From Streptomyces goshikiensis (GTDB lineage: Bacteria; Actinomycetota; Actinomycetes; Streptomycetales; Streptomycetaceae), in assembly GCF_014650555.1 (NCBI RefSeq), contig NZ_BMVE01000010.1, positions 223,212 to 287,211 of the forward strand: a stretch of 64,000 nucleotides of DNA, in the 5' to 3' direction. Position 1 is the first letter of the stretch. Each line of letters opens with the position of its first letter. Under the pieces are notes generated by a model. The model saw only the letters and a program-made list of their open reading frames with translations, was not told the origin of the DNA and did no database searches. Position numbers and translations under genes: made by a program. Below, piece by piece: positions 56,865 through 64,000 of the stretch.

Positions 56865-57263
56865 TTCGTCCGGACCGCAACATGGCGCAGAGCAGTTCTG
56901 CGACATTCGACACGCCAACAGTTCCGAAGCGGGGCCGCTTCCGTGTGCTGTTCGCGTGTCGCGCACGCAGTCCTTGCGTCGAACGCCAGCCCCTCGCACG
57001 GTCAGGTTTGATCATTGTCGTGGAGCAGGTGGCGACGCTCGGGCCCTGCCTAGTCCGGGCACCGTTCGACGGGGCCGTGCGGGACCTGCGCGGGCCGATC
57101 GCCTCACGCGCGAGAGCCCCCGGACTGCTCGTACGGTCCGCTACCGGCTCCGCACGAGCAGCCGGGCCGGGCCCGGGGTTCCACACGGCGCGGTGGGGCG
57201 CAACGCCTGGTGTCGTCGCTCACCGCTCCTCATCGGGGCCGGTCCGCTGCGGTGCCGCGTGGT

Positions 57264-57464
57264 TCACGTGAGGACGGGGGTGAGTGTTTGGGCAACGACT
57301 GCGGCGAGTGTGAGGACGGCGGCAAAGGTGGCGCCTGCGCGCATGAGAGTGGCGGGATAGGTGGCGCCGTCGAGACGGGCAAGCACGCCCGCTGCCACTG
57401 CGGCAAGTAGCGCGAACACGACAACAAGAGCGATGGCGAGAAGAATGAGGGCGAGGTGAGTCAC
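57264..57464 (-). CDS. Small two-helix membrane protein
   Basis: The GTG at 57464 with GGGAGG 6 bases upstream gives 66 residues. Two hydrophobic segments (LALILLAIALVVVFALLAAV and LMRAGATFAAVLTLAAVVA) flank a short loop ARLDGATYPA. No family recognised; similar tiny proteins occur on Streptomyces mobile elements. It lies between the two HTH-STAND genes, on the strand of copy 1. Confidence 0.65.
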   Translation of the reverse strand: MTHLALILLAIALVVVFALLAAVAAGVLARLDGATYPATLMRAGATFAAVLTLAAVVAQTLTPVLT

Positions 57465-57516
57465 GATAACCTCCCGGTTGAGATCGGGTGTTGACGTGAT
57501 CGAGCGTCCTGGAAGC

Positions 57517-57563
57517 GGTGTTCGCCGTGGTTCGGCAGGACAAAGGCGAACACCGATGAACAC
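57517..57563 (+). promoter_or_regulatory. Inverted repeat before HTH-STAND copy 2
   Basis: GGTGTTCG at 57517 is mirrored by CGAACACC at 57547-57554, followed by GATGAACAC at 57555-57563, 15 bases above the copy 2 start. It is suited to binding by a dimeric HTH protein, perhaps the neighbouring products themselves. Confidence 0.55.
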
Positions 57564-57578
57564 CGACTTGGGGGTCAT

Positions 57579-59915
57579 GTGGTTGAGGAAGACGCCGACG
57601 GTGCGGCTCTATCGGAGCTGCGCGGGCGGTTGCGTGACGGGCGGGTTCTCGCCCGGCTGAACATGACCCAGCTTGCGGTCCGGGCAGGGTTGGGCCGCAC
57701 TACGGTTCAGGCGGCCTTCCAAGCCGGCGGGCCCGTTCCGTCGGCGGATACGGTCGCGGCTCTGGCCCGCGCGCTGCGCCAGCCGGTGGAGGAGTTGCTG
57801 GCGCTGCAGCGGGCTGCATCCGGGGAAGCCACCTCAGCAGCGGCGCCGGAGGTCGGCCTGGGCAGGCCGATTGCGGAGTGGGACCCGCACGATCTGGAGG
57901 TGCATCCCGCCGGAACCGCTGCCGTCTCCAGCTCCACCACGTCGGGGCGGGTGCTCTCCGGTTACGTGCCCCGTGCCCACGACCGGGCCCTCGCCGATGC
58001 CGTCAGGGACACCGTGGCGGGTCGGAGCCGGATATTGGTGCTGGTCGGCTCGTCCTCGACCGGTAAGACCAGGGCGTGCTGGGAGGCCGTCCAGCCGCTC
58101 GCGGATCAAGGGTGGCGGCTGTGGCATCCGTTCGACCCGACCCGGGCCGAGGCCGCGCTGGCCGACCTTGAACGCGTCGCGCCGCGTACGGTGGTGTGGC
58201 TCAATGAGGCCCAGCATTACCTCGGTGACCCGCAGGTCGGCGAACGTGTCGCTGCCGCCCTTCATGCCCTCCTCATCGACCCCAGCCGCGGACCGGTCCT
58301 CATCCTGGGAACCCTCTGGCCCGAGTACGACGACTCGTACACCGCCATGCCCAGACCCGACGGTCCGGACCCGCACAGCCGCGTCCGCGAGTTGCTCGCT
58401 GGCCGCACGATGACCGTCCCCGACGTCTTCGACCAGGACGCGCTCGGTACTGCCGCGATCCTCGCCGAGGGCGGTGACCGGCTGCTGGCGGATGCCCTTA
58501 CTCGTACTGGCGCCGACGGGCGCGTCGCCCAGGACCTTGCAGGCGCTCCCGAACTCTTGCGCCGCTATCAGCACGGCACCCCAGCCGTCCGAGCTCTGCT
58601 TGAGGCCGCGATGGATGCCCGCCGTCTCGGTATGGGCCTCCACCTCCCCCAGGCGTTCCTCACCGACGCCGCCGCCGACTACCTCACCGACCACGACTGG
58701 GACCAGCTCACCAACGACTGGGCAGAAGCCGCCTACGCGGAACTCGCCCGCCCCGTCCACGGCAAGCAAGCCCCGCTATACCGAACCAACCCCCGACCCA
58801 CACGCCGTCCCCCGGTCCGTCCGACAGCAGCCACTGCTGCGGCCCCGCCGACGGGCCCAATGCTCCGCCTCGCCGACTACCTGGAACAGCACGGCCGCGC
58901 CGCCCGCCGCCTACTCTGCCCACCCGCATCTTTCTGGGACGCCGCCCACACCCACCTCACTGACCCCGACGACCTCAACAACCTCGCCGAAGCTGCCGAA
59001 GCCCGGGGCCGTTTGCAATGGGCCCACCATCTCCGCCTCCGAGCCGCCCGCTCTGGCCACACCCGCGCCATGATCAAACTGGCCTGGAGGAGGGAAAGCG
59101 ATGGAGACCGGGAGGGCACTGAAGCCCTCTACCGGCAGGCCGCGGACGCTGGCGATCCCAGCGCCGTCCGCTTCTTGGGGCAGATGCGGGAGGCTGCCGG
59201 GGACCAGGAGAACGCCGAAGCCTTCTACCGACAGGCCGCCGACGCTGGTGAAGCCGATGCCCTACGCGGCCTGGCGCGGTTGCGGGAAGAGGTCGGAGAC
59301 TGGGCCGGCGCAGAGGCGTTCTATAGGGAGGCTACCGAGGCTGGGGACACCAACGCCTTTACCGACCTGGTGAGTATGCGGGAGCAGGCCGGGGACCGGC
59401 TGGGTGCCGAACGCTACGCTCGGCAGGGCGTCGATGCCGGCGATCCGTTCCCGCTCACCAACCTGTCGGTGATGCGCGAGGAGGTCGGCGACCGGGAGAG
59501 TGCCGAGGCCCTCGCCCGGGAGGCCGTCAGCGCCGGTGACGCCAACGCCCTATTGGAGCTAGGGCGAATGAGGGAGCGGGAAAGAGACCGGGAGGGGGCC
59601 GATGTTGCCTACCGGCAAGCCGCAGAGGCCAACGGCGGCCTCACCATCGCCCAGATAGCGCGGATGAGGGAGGAGGCTGGGGACGAGGAGGGCGCCGAAG
59701 CCCTTGCTCTGACGGCCGCCGATGCCCGCGATTTCTACGTCCTGCGCGATTTGGAGTGGATGCGGGAAGAAGCCGGGGACCGGGAAGGGGTCGAAGCCCT
59801 ATACCGGCGCGCTGCCGACGCTGGCCATCTCCCCTCACTGGGCAGGGGAAGATGGCCGTACGGACTGGACCCCGACGGTTCACCCTCATCTCCTTGGGCC
59901 GCGGACTGCTACTGA
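57579..59915 (+). CDS. HTH-STAND ATPase-TPR regulator/sensor (copy 2)
   Basis: The GTG at 57579 follows a GGGGG run and gives 778 residues, colinear with copy 1: HTH (MTQLAVRAGLGRTTVQAAF), linker EWDPHDLEVHPAG, Walker A GSSSTGKTR (Lys163), Walker B VVWLNEAQ, the LARPVHGKQAPL segment, eight TPR/Sel1-like units (AGDREGVEALYRRAADAG and variants) and the shared end RWPYGLDPDGSPSSPW. The TPR arrays differ most (ten units against eight), as expected for a sensor under diversifying selection. It is divergent from copy 1, with an inverted repeat at the start. Both copies look intact. Confidence 0.85.
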   Translation: MVEEDADGAALSELRGRLRDGRVLARLNMTQLAVRAGLGRTTVQAAFQAGGPVPSADTVAALARALRQPVEELLALQRAASGEATSAAAPEVGLGRPIAEWDPHDLEVHPAGTAAVSSSTTSGRVLSGYVPRAHDRALADAVRDTVAGRSRILVLVGSSSTGKTRACWEAVQPLADQGWRLWHPFDPTRAEAALADLERVAPRTVVWLNEAQHYLGDPQVGERVAAALHALLIDPSRGPVLILGTLWPEYDDSYTAMPRPDGPDPHSRVRELLAGRTMTVPDVFDQDALGTAAILAEGGDRLLADALTRTGADGRVAQDLAGAPELLRRYQHGTPAVRALLEAAMDARRLGMGLHLPQAFLTDAAADYLTDHDWDQLTNDWAEAAYAELARPVHGKQAPLYRTNPRPTRRPPVRPTAATAAAPPTGPMLRLADYLEQHGRAARRLLCPPASFWDAAHTHLTDPDDLNNLAEAAEARGRLQWAHHLRLRAARSGHTRAMIKLAWRRESDGDREGTEALYRQAADAGDPSAVRFLGQMREAAGDQENAEAFYRQAADAGEADALRGLARLREEVGDWAGAEAFYREATEAGDTNAFTDLVSMREQAGDRLGAERYARQGVDAGDPFPLTNLSVMREEVGDRESAEALAREAVSAGDANALLELGRMRERERDREGADVAYRQAAEANGGLTIAQIARMREEAGDEEGAEALALTAADARDFYVLRDLEWMREEAGDREGVEALYRRAADAGHLPSLGRGRWPYGLDPDGSPSSPWAADCY

Positions 59916-60018
59916 GAACAGCACACCCATTCGGGTGAGATGGGCGTTAGGGTCGTCGTGTCTCACAGGTTTGCCTGATGGCCGAACCCCGACGTGAACG
60001 TGATCGGCTCGCAACGAG

Positions 60019-60048
60019 AACAGGGATGTCTCATGAGACATCCCTGTT
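60019..60048. repeat. Perfect 30-bp palindrome
   Basis: The sequence AACAGGGATGTCTCA is followed at once by its exact complement, with no spacer. It lies where the coding similarity of the adjacent remnant stops, so it may be an insertion-sequence end or junction. No T-run follows, so it is a poor terminator. Confidence 0.85.
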
Positions 60049-60249
60049 GTGGAGAACACTTTGCCGAGATCGGCGATCTTGACGCTGCCCACCTCGTGCC
60101 GGTCGCCTTCGTTGTCGACGATCGACAGACGGAACGTGGTGCGGAATCCGAAGTCGTCCCACCGGTCCTTCTCGAGCACTGCCAGGGGCCGCGGCCCCTG
60201 GCAGGATGCGCTCGCCCTCCTCGACGACGATGAACTGCACAGCAGTCAT
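60049..60249 (-). pseudogene. N-terminal remnant of an unknown protein
   Basis: A minus ATG at 60249 opens TAVQFIVVEEGERILPG. After a 24-bp palindrome the frame changes and continues LEKDRWDDFGFRTTFRLSIV and DRHEVGSVKIADLG, then ends at a 30-bp palindrome. Both palindromes coincide with breaks. Family not recognised; about 65 residues remain. Confidence 0.5.
60180..60203. repeat. Perfect 24-bp palindrome
   Basis: TGCCAGGGGCCG and its exact complement meet with no spacer. It sits inside the remnant at the point of a frame change, as if expanded by hairpin-templated copying. Confidence 0.85.
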
Positions 60250-60729
60250 TCTCTGACGGCCGTACCGCACGGCGCTCGCACGGACTCGCCGATCCTACGA
60301 TCCGACCGCAGGTCCTCAGTCCGCGGCGCGGCATGGCAGCGCCCCAGAAGTCGTCACTGCCGGGCCAGCAGAAGGGCGACGGTTCAGCGGGCCCCGAACA
60401 CGATGCACTACCCCGGCCCGGAGCTGGGGCTCGCCTTGATCTCGCTTAACAAGGACCACGGAGTTGCTCTCGGTGCTTTGTCCGGCGGCCTCGACAAGGA
60501 AGGGCCCAGAAAGCAGTCGCTCTATGCCGTGAGTACGCCTCTCGTGTGGCCCAGCCAAGTAGACGAAGGTAGCCGCAGGTGTGACTGATCTCATGGTGGC
60601 GCAACAATGCGCACGCTATGGGCTCTCTCAAAGTTTCCGGGCGCAACATCGCGCAATCGCGTAGCGATGGCTCTCTGTGACGGATCACGCTCAGATCGTC
60701 AGCAGTCAACCGGACCACTTGGAGGACCA

Positions 60730-60981
60730 ATGGCGCTTCATCTGCTGTGCAAGGACCCGGAGAGCCCTAACAATGGAAGCCCGACCTTGTACTACGACGA
60801 CGTCTCCGATAGCTACCTGCTCCAGTCCTGGAAGGTGGTCGATGACGCCAGGCTGGCGTCCATCACGGTCCCTGACCACGAGACCGTCGTCGAGTTCCCA
60901 AAGAGGCTCCTGCCGCTGTTCCCGAAGCCGGGGACGGAGCCGCACGTGCGCGCAATCCCGAGAGCCGACATATCGTCATAG
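60730..60981 (+). CDS. Small acidic protein upstream of a DUF5753 regulator
   Basis: The ATG at 60730 with GGAGG five bases upstream gives 83 residues. The sequence has PTLYYDDVSDSYLLQSWKVV and LASITVPDHETVVEFPKRLL, without Cys or signal. Such small proteins paired with XRE-DUF5753 regulators are typical of Streptomyces WhiJ/AbaA-like sets; order is inverted here, small gene first, with 75 bases to the regulator. Likely an antitoxin-like or co-regulatory partner. No family name given. Confidence 0.65.
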   Translation: MALHLLCKDPESPNNGSPTLYYDDVSDSYLLQSWKVVDDARLASITVPDHETVVEFPKRLLPLFPKPGTEPHVRAIPRADISS

Positions 60982-61056
60982 TTGCTTATATATGCCGCGT
61001 TTGCTGCTACGTGGGCTGCTCACCGGCTCCGCACTCAGGGCTGCACACTGGGCCGC

Positions 61057-61896
61057 ATGCCTACCTCATCCAGCATCACGGAAGCTCGCCTAGCGCTCGG
61101 TCAGCGACTACGCCGACTGCGCGAAGACAACGGGCTCACGGCGGCGGAGTTAGCGCGTAGGTGCGGATGGGACCGGGCGAAGTGCAGCCGGATCGAAAAC
61201 GGCCGCGCTCCAGCTTCGCCCGAAACGATCCGGGCCTGGGCGCAGGCGTGTGGTGCCGAGTCGGAGGCCGAGGACCTCATTGAAGCGGCACGCAACATCG
61301 AGGTCATGTACGTCGAGTGGCGGTCGATGGAAGGCAGAGGCCTGCGGCCGGCACAGGACATGGTGCGGCCGTTGTGGGCAAGGACGAAGGACTTCAAGGC
61401 CTACTCGCAGAATCTGATCCCCGGCCCCCTGCAGACCGAGGAGTACACCCGGACCGTCCTTACCGCCATCCGTGAACGCCGCCGACTTGCCGATGATGTC
61501 GAGGAAGCCGTGGCCTCCCGGGTGGAAAAGCAAAGGATGCTGAACGACCCGGCCAAGAAGTTCGCCTTCGTTCTGGAGGAGGCCGTCCTCTACAGACGGG
61601 TCGGGCCCCCGGGCGTGATGGCCGAGCAACTCGGTCATCTCGTCAAGGCCGCAGTCCTGCCCAACGTGCTCATCGGCATCATCCCTCGCAACGCTGACCG
61701 CAGTCTCGTGCCGCCCGTCGAAGATTTCTGGATCTTCGATGAACGGCAGGTCAACGTCGAACTCGTCTCCGCATACCTGACAGTGAAGCAGAAGCGCGAG
61801 GTAAATCTTTACCTCGATGACTTCAGACGCCTGACGGAACTGGCCGTGCACGGCGGCCCCGTTTTCAACCTCATCGCCGACGCTCTGCGCTTCTGA
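61057..61896 (+). CDS. XRE-family DUF5753 regulator (WhiJ-like)
   Basis: The ATG at 61057 gives 279 residues. The N-terminal HTH (LGQRLRRLREDNGLTAAELARRCGW...CSRIENGRAPAS) is followed by the DUF5753 domain (YSQNLIPGPLQTEEYTRTVL, then RVEKQRMLNDPAKKFAFVLEE). The Leu codon in the HTH (residue 32, 61150-61152) is TTA, so expression probably depends on the bldA tRNA. It belongs to the developmental WhiJ/AbaA-like regulator group with the small gene upstream. Confidence 0.9.
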   Translation: MPTSSSITEARLALGQRLRRLREDNGLTAAELARRCGWDRAKCSRIENGRAPASPETIRAWAQACGAESEAEDLIEAARNIEVMYVEWRSMEGRGLRPAQDMVRPLWARTKDFKAYSQNLIPGPLQTEEYTRTVLTAIRERRRLADDVEEAVASRVEKQRMLNDPAKKFAFVLEEAVLYRRVGPPGVMAEQLGHLVKAAVLPNVLIGIIPRNADRSLVPPVEDFWIFDERQVNVELVSAYLTVKQKREVNLYLDDFRRLTELAVHGGPVFNLIADALRF

Positions 61897-61960
61897 ATGC
61901 CAGCTCGGCAGGGCCCGACCGTGCCGAGCCCTGCCAGCCCTGGCAGAAGGCAGATCGTCC

Positions 61961-62488
61961 ATGGAATCGCAGCACCGCCGCCCGAGGCCCGCCATGCTCA
62001 GAGCTGAGGACGACACCTTCCATCCCTACAGCCGACGACGCACCGCCAACGTGCTCGCCGTCGTGGTGGAGGGCCTGGCCGCCATCGCCCTGGTGATGTC
62101 CGGCTCCCTGACCACGACCACACCCCGAGCTCCCCGGGAAGACCCGGCGGCAGGCGCCTACCGACAGTTTCTGGACGACGTACCCAACTCCCGCCCCAGC
62201 GGGGAAGTCGTGGTGGACTCCGGAACCTCGAAAGCAGGTCTCCCCGTTTCCTTACAAGTGCCACCTGAAACGGCCCCCCGAACCCGCCGCATCATCTACC
62301 GCTGCCACGGGCAGGGCTCGGCGACCGCCACCGGATACACCGCCGTGGGTACCCGGCACCGCTTTCCTCACGCCCCGTGCGGGCCCACCATCGCCTCCCT
62401 CGATCCCGCCGGATACACGACCGTCATCCTCGGCGGCAGCGACGACCAAGCCATCCTGCTGTGGGCCAGCGCAACGGTTTCCCCTTAG
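61961..62488 (+). CDS. Membrane-anchored protein, probably truncated by an IS
   Basis: The 175-residue frame has a basic N-terminus (SRRRTANVLA), one membrane helix (about 31-48, VLAVVVEGLAAIALVMSG) and an outer region with two Cys and Gly/Thr-rich turns. Its stop codon overlaps the first bases of an IS5-type terminal repeat, so the original C-terminus may be lost. No family recognised. Confidence 0.55.
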   Translation: MESQHRRPRPAMLRAEDDTFHPYSRRRTANVLAVVVEGLAAIALVMSGSLTTTTPRAPREDPAAGAYRQFLDDVPNSRPSGEVVVDSGTSKAGLPVSLQVPPETAPRTRRIIYRCHGQGSATATGYTAVGTRHRFPHAPCGPTIASLDPAGYTTVILGGSDDQAILLWASATVSP

Positions 62489-62705
62489 ACGCCATTTCGT
62501 TTGGTGTGATCTTGCGGCAGTCTGGTGTGGTGACGACTGGGCTTGTGCAGCGGATGGTGCCGGACGGCTTGTGGGAGTTGTTCGAACGCGTGGTGCCGTC
62601 GGCGCCGGAACGTCCTCAGGGCGGTGGCCGGCGTCGGCATGGGGATCGGGAGGTGCTGGCTGCGATCATCTTCGTGGCCACCTCTGGGTGCACCTGGATG
62701 GCGGG
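62487..62705 (+). pseudogene. IS5-family insertion sequence, 5' fragment
   Basis: The end AGACGCCATTTCGTTTG is followed by the start of a transposase (VTTGLVQRMVPDGLWELFERV, then EVLAAIIFVATSGCTW) that stops after about 65 codons. It matches the left part of the element at the right edge, where the same EVLAAIIFVATSGCTW is found. Only the 5' end remains. Confidence 0.8.
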
Positions 62706-62728
62706 CTGGACGCGCCGGGCGGCTTCTG

Positions 62729-63136
62729 CTACTTGCGGCTGAGGGTTTGATCGTCCCCGTTATCAGGATCTCCCACGCTGCGCCGCATCTTCGGATGCGC
62801 CTTCGAGCCGCCGAATTCCCACGGGTTGCCGTCGCAGACGGTGGTCCAAACCTTCTGCGCTTCCTTGTCGTCGGGATACGCGCCCCACTCGCCGGTGCCG
62901 CTGCACTCCGACACCTTGTCGCCGTCGTTATTGAACTCGGCAAGGTTGGTTACGACGACGGTGCCGTCGTCCTTGAAGAGCAGGGTCCCGGTATCGCCCT
63001 CGGTCCAGGTGCCTACGATGTCGGCCCGAGCCAATGTCTGTGGCTGCCCTATGCACCCCGTGGCCAGCGTCAACACCGCGACCGCCAAGACCACTCCACG
63101 CAACCCCGCAGCGACTCGCCCTCGTTCATCACGCAT
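62729..63136 (-). CDS. Lipoprotein of unknown function
   Basis: A 135-residue protein with a lipoprotein signal (AVLTLATGC, Cys28). The mature part reads IVGTWTEGDTGTLLFKDDGT (a small beta-barrel pattern seen in lipocalin-like actinomycete lipoproteins) and has two further Cys. The C-terminus KMRRSVGDPDNGDDQTL fits the family, so the gene seems complete though an IS fragment abuts its end. Surface-anchored. Function unknown. Confidence 0.75.
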   Translation of the reverse strand: MRDERGRVAAGLRGVVLAVAVLTLATGCIGQPQTLARADIVGTWTEGDTGTLLFKDDGTVVVTNLAEFNNDGDKVSECSGTGEWGAYPDDKEAQKVWTTVCDGNPWEFGGSKAHPKMRRSVGDPDNGDDQTLSRK

Positions 63137-63304
63137 GACTCCCCCTTGCGTACGTCAAACCCTGGTTGCTTCGCACACCAGATCGTCAAGCGCTCACGCT
63201 GCCACGAAAGCTGAACATGTTCAACTCTGCTCGGCGCGCATTGGCAGCCCCGCTCCACACCGAATTGAGCGGTGCACCTTGGCCACTCGCCGTAAGACGC
63301 CATT

Positions 63305-63802
63305 TCATTTGATGATGCGGCGGTAGCAGATCAGGGTGCTGGCGATGCCGACGAAGGCGAGGAAGTGCTCAGGCTTGCGTTCGTAGCGCCGGTGCAGGCG
63401 TCGGCATCCGTTCAGCCAGGACATGGTTCGCTCGACCACCCAGCGGTGCCGGCCCAGCCGATCGGAGGCTTCGATTCCGCGCCGCGCGATGCGGGGCACG
63501 ATCTGTCGTCGTCGCAGCCAGTTGCGCAGGTGGTCGTAGTCGTAGCCCTTGTCGCCGTGGAGCTTTGCGGGGCGGCGGCGACGGGGGCCGAAGCGGGAGC
63601 GGATCGGTGGTATCCCTCGCATCAGCGGGATCAGGGCCTGGCTGTCGTGGTCATTGGCGGCCGAGATGCCTATCGAGATGGGCAGGCCGTTGCGGTCGAC
63701 GATCAGATGGATTTTCGATCCTGGCTTGCCACGATCGGTCGGATTCGGTCCCGTCAACGGCCCCCTTTGAGGGCCCTGACGCTCACGGAATCGATCGCGC
63801 AC
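63305..63802 (-). CDS. IS5-family transposase, orfB part
   Basis: This 165-residue frame holds the C-terminal catalytic half: KIHLIVDRNGLPISIGISAAN, LHGDKGYDYDHLRNWL (second Asp of the DDE triad), RHRWVVERTMSWLNGCRRLHR with the final Glu, and an end IASTLICYRR. It overlaps orfA by 49 bases in the -1 frame near an AAAGGGGG run, as in IS427-type elements that make the fused transposase by frameshifting. Confidence 0.85.
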   Translation of the reverse strand: MRDRFRERQGPQRGPLTGPNPTDRGKPGSKIHLIVDRNGLPISIGISAANDHDSQALIPLMRGIPPIRSRFGPRRRRPAKLHGDKGYDYDHLRNWLRRRQIVPRIARRGIEASDRLGRHRWVVERTMSWLNGCRRLHRRYERKPEHFLAFVGIASTLICYRRIIK

Positions 63803-64000
63803 CTCGACCAGTCCAGCGCGCCGCGGGCACCGAGTTCATCCAAGACCAGGCGGTGCAGCTTGGCCCACACCCGGGCCTGCGACCACTCCGTGAAGCGCCG
63901 GAACGCCGTCACTCCGGAGGGGCCGAAGCCGGGCGGGAGCTGGTTCCAGGTGCACCCAGAGGTGGCCACGAAGATGATCGCAGCCAGCACCTCCCGATCC
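63754..64000 (-). CDS. IS5-family transposase, orfA part (runs off right edge)
   Basis: The frame is open to the window edge and encodes the N-terminal DUF4096-type domain: LAAIIFVATSGCTWNQLPPGFG, AFRRFTEWSQARVWAKLH, and ends in LDWSRCAIDSVSVRALKGGR with the first Asp of the DDE set. The true start lies outside the window. Confidence 0.85.
   Translation of the reverse strand, partial: DREVLAAIIFVATSGCTWNQLPPGFGPSGVTAFRRFTEWSQARVWAKLHRLVLDELGARGALDWSRCAIDSVSVRALKGGR

Larger units (their letters stand above)
63295..64000 (-). mobile_element. IS5-family insertion sequence (3' part; runs off right edge)
   Basis: It begins with AGACGCCATTTCATTTG, the counterpart of the end at 62487, and carries a two-frame transposase (orfA, orfB) on the minus strand. 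The two copies are in opposite orientation. The left flank TAA and the other copy's TTA fit a TNA-type target. Confidence 0.85.

Noticed and set aside
26304..60000. A complete actinomycete integrative conjugative element (Rep, Tra/FtsK-like, Spd)
   Set aside because: I found integrases and Xis but no RepSA/prim-pol or TraB-like gene. The region is better described as a composite accessory island.
60316..60594. Minus frame of 92 codons (segment TFVYLAGPHERRTHGIERLL)
   Set aside because: Coding bias is moderate but there is no ribosome site, no family match I can recall, and a plus-strand frame of equal quality overlaps. Not reported as a gene.

Overview
The window reads as a Streptomyces-type actinomycete chromosome segment. 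GC is very high, codons are strongly biased to G/C in the third position, GTG and TTG starts are common, genes often overlap by four bases, and TTA codons are nearly absent. Typical Streptomyces families are present: CinY-like, DUF5954, DUF5753, the MmyB-type regulator/SDR pair, and HTH-STAND-TPR proteins. All functions below come from reading motifs by eye; no database search was possible.

Layout. (1) 1-5508: a four-gene, translationally overlapping operon (MFS transporter, GNAT acetyltransferase, LuxE-like acyl-protein synthetase, and a LuxC-like acyl-CoA reductase fused to a PaaK-like adenylating domain). It resembles a fatty-acid reductase system without luciferase. (2) 5638-24574: chromosomal housekeeping and secondary genes: TetR regulator, lpdA, thpR, an AhpD-like protein, CinY-like secreted protein, arylamine N-acetyltransferase, two exporters/permeases, a P450-amidohydrolase pair, a Ser/Thr kinase, a serine hydrolase, a regulator/SDR divergent pair and an intradiol dioxygenase-like lipoprotein. 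(3) 24694-24853: a short transcription unit with a -10 box, a divergent tRNA-like fold and a strong terminator. (4) About 26230: an ABC exporter gene is cut off, and two tandem paralogous tyrosine integrases flank an excisionase-type gene. This is the edge of an integrated, decaying mobile region.

(5) 29-33.6 kb is a graveyard: IS5-type and TnpB fragments, a frameshifted TPR gene, a small degenerate CRISPR array without cas genes, and the 3' part of an isoaspartyl-methyltransferase-like gene. (6) 33.6-60 kb looks like a defence or biological-conflict island. It holds a HEPN-motif protein preceded by a perfect hairpin, a 1669-residue STAND ATPase, an SMC-like ATPase pseudogene with a small intact partner, and an alpha/beta hydrolase plus caspase-like/NACHT/WD40 gene pair with a TTA codon just after the P-loop. 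It also holds a coupled PD-(D/E)xK nuclease and partner, a RES-Xre toxin-antitoxin module, and two divergently oriented HTH-STAND-TPR paralogues around a candidate shared operator. (7) 60.7-64 kb: a small-protein/XRE-DUF5753 regulator pair, a truncated membrane protein, a lipoprotein, and pieces of an IS5-family insertion sequence. One of these pieces runs off the right edge.

How the parts fit: the left 24 kb is stable chromosome; the right 38 kb is accessory DNA that has accumulated conflict systems and insertion debris. The strongest candidates for undescribed systems are the LuxC-ligase operon, the hydrolase/caspase-NACHT-WD40 pair, the nuclease/partner pair, the divergent HTH-STAND-TPR pair and the tRNA-like RNA.
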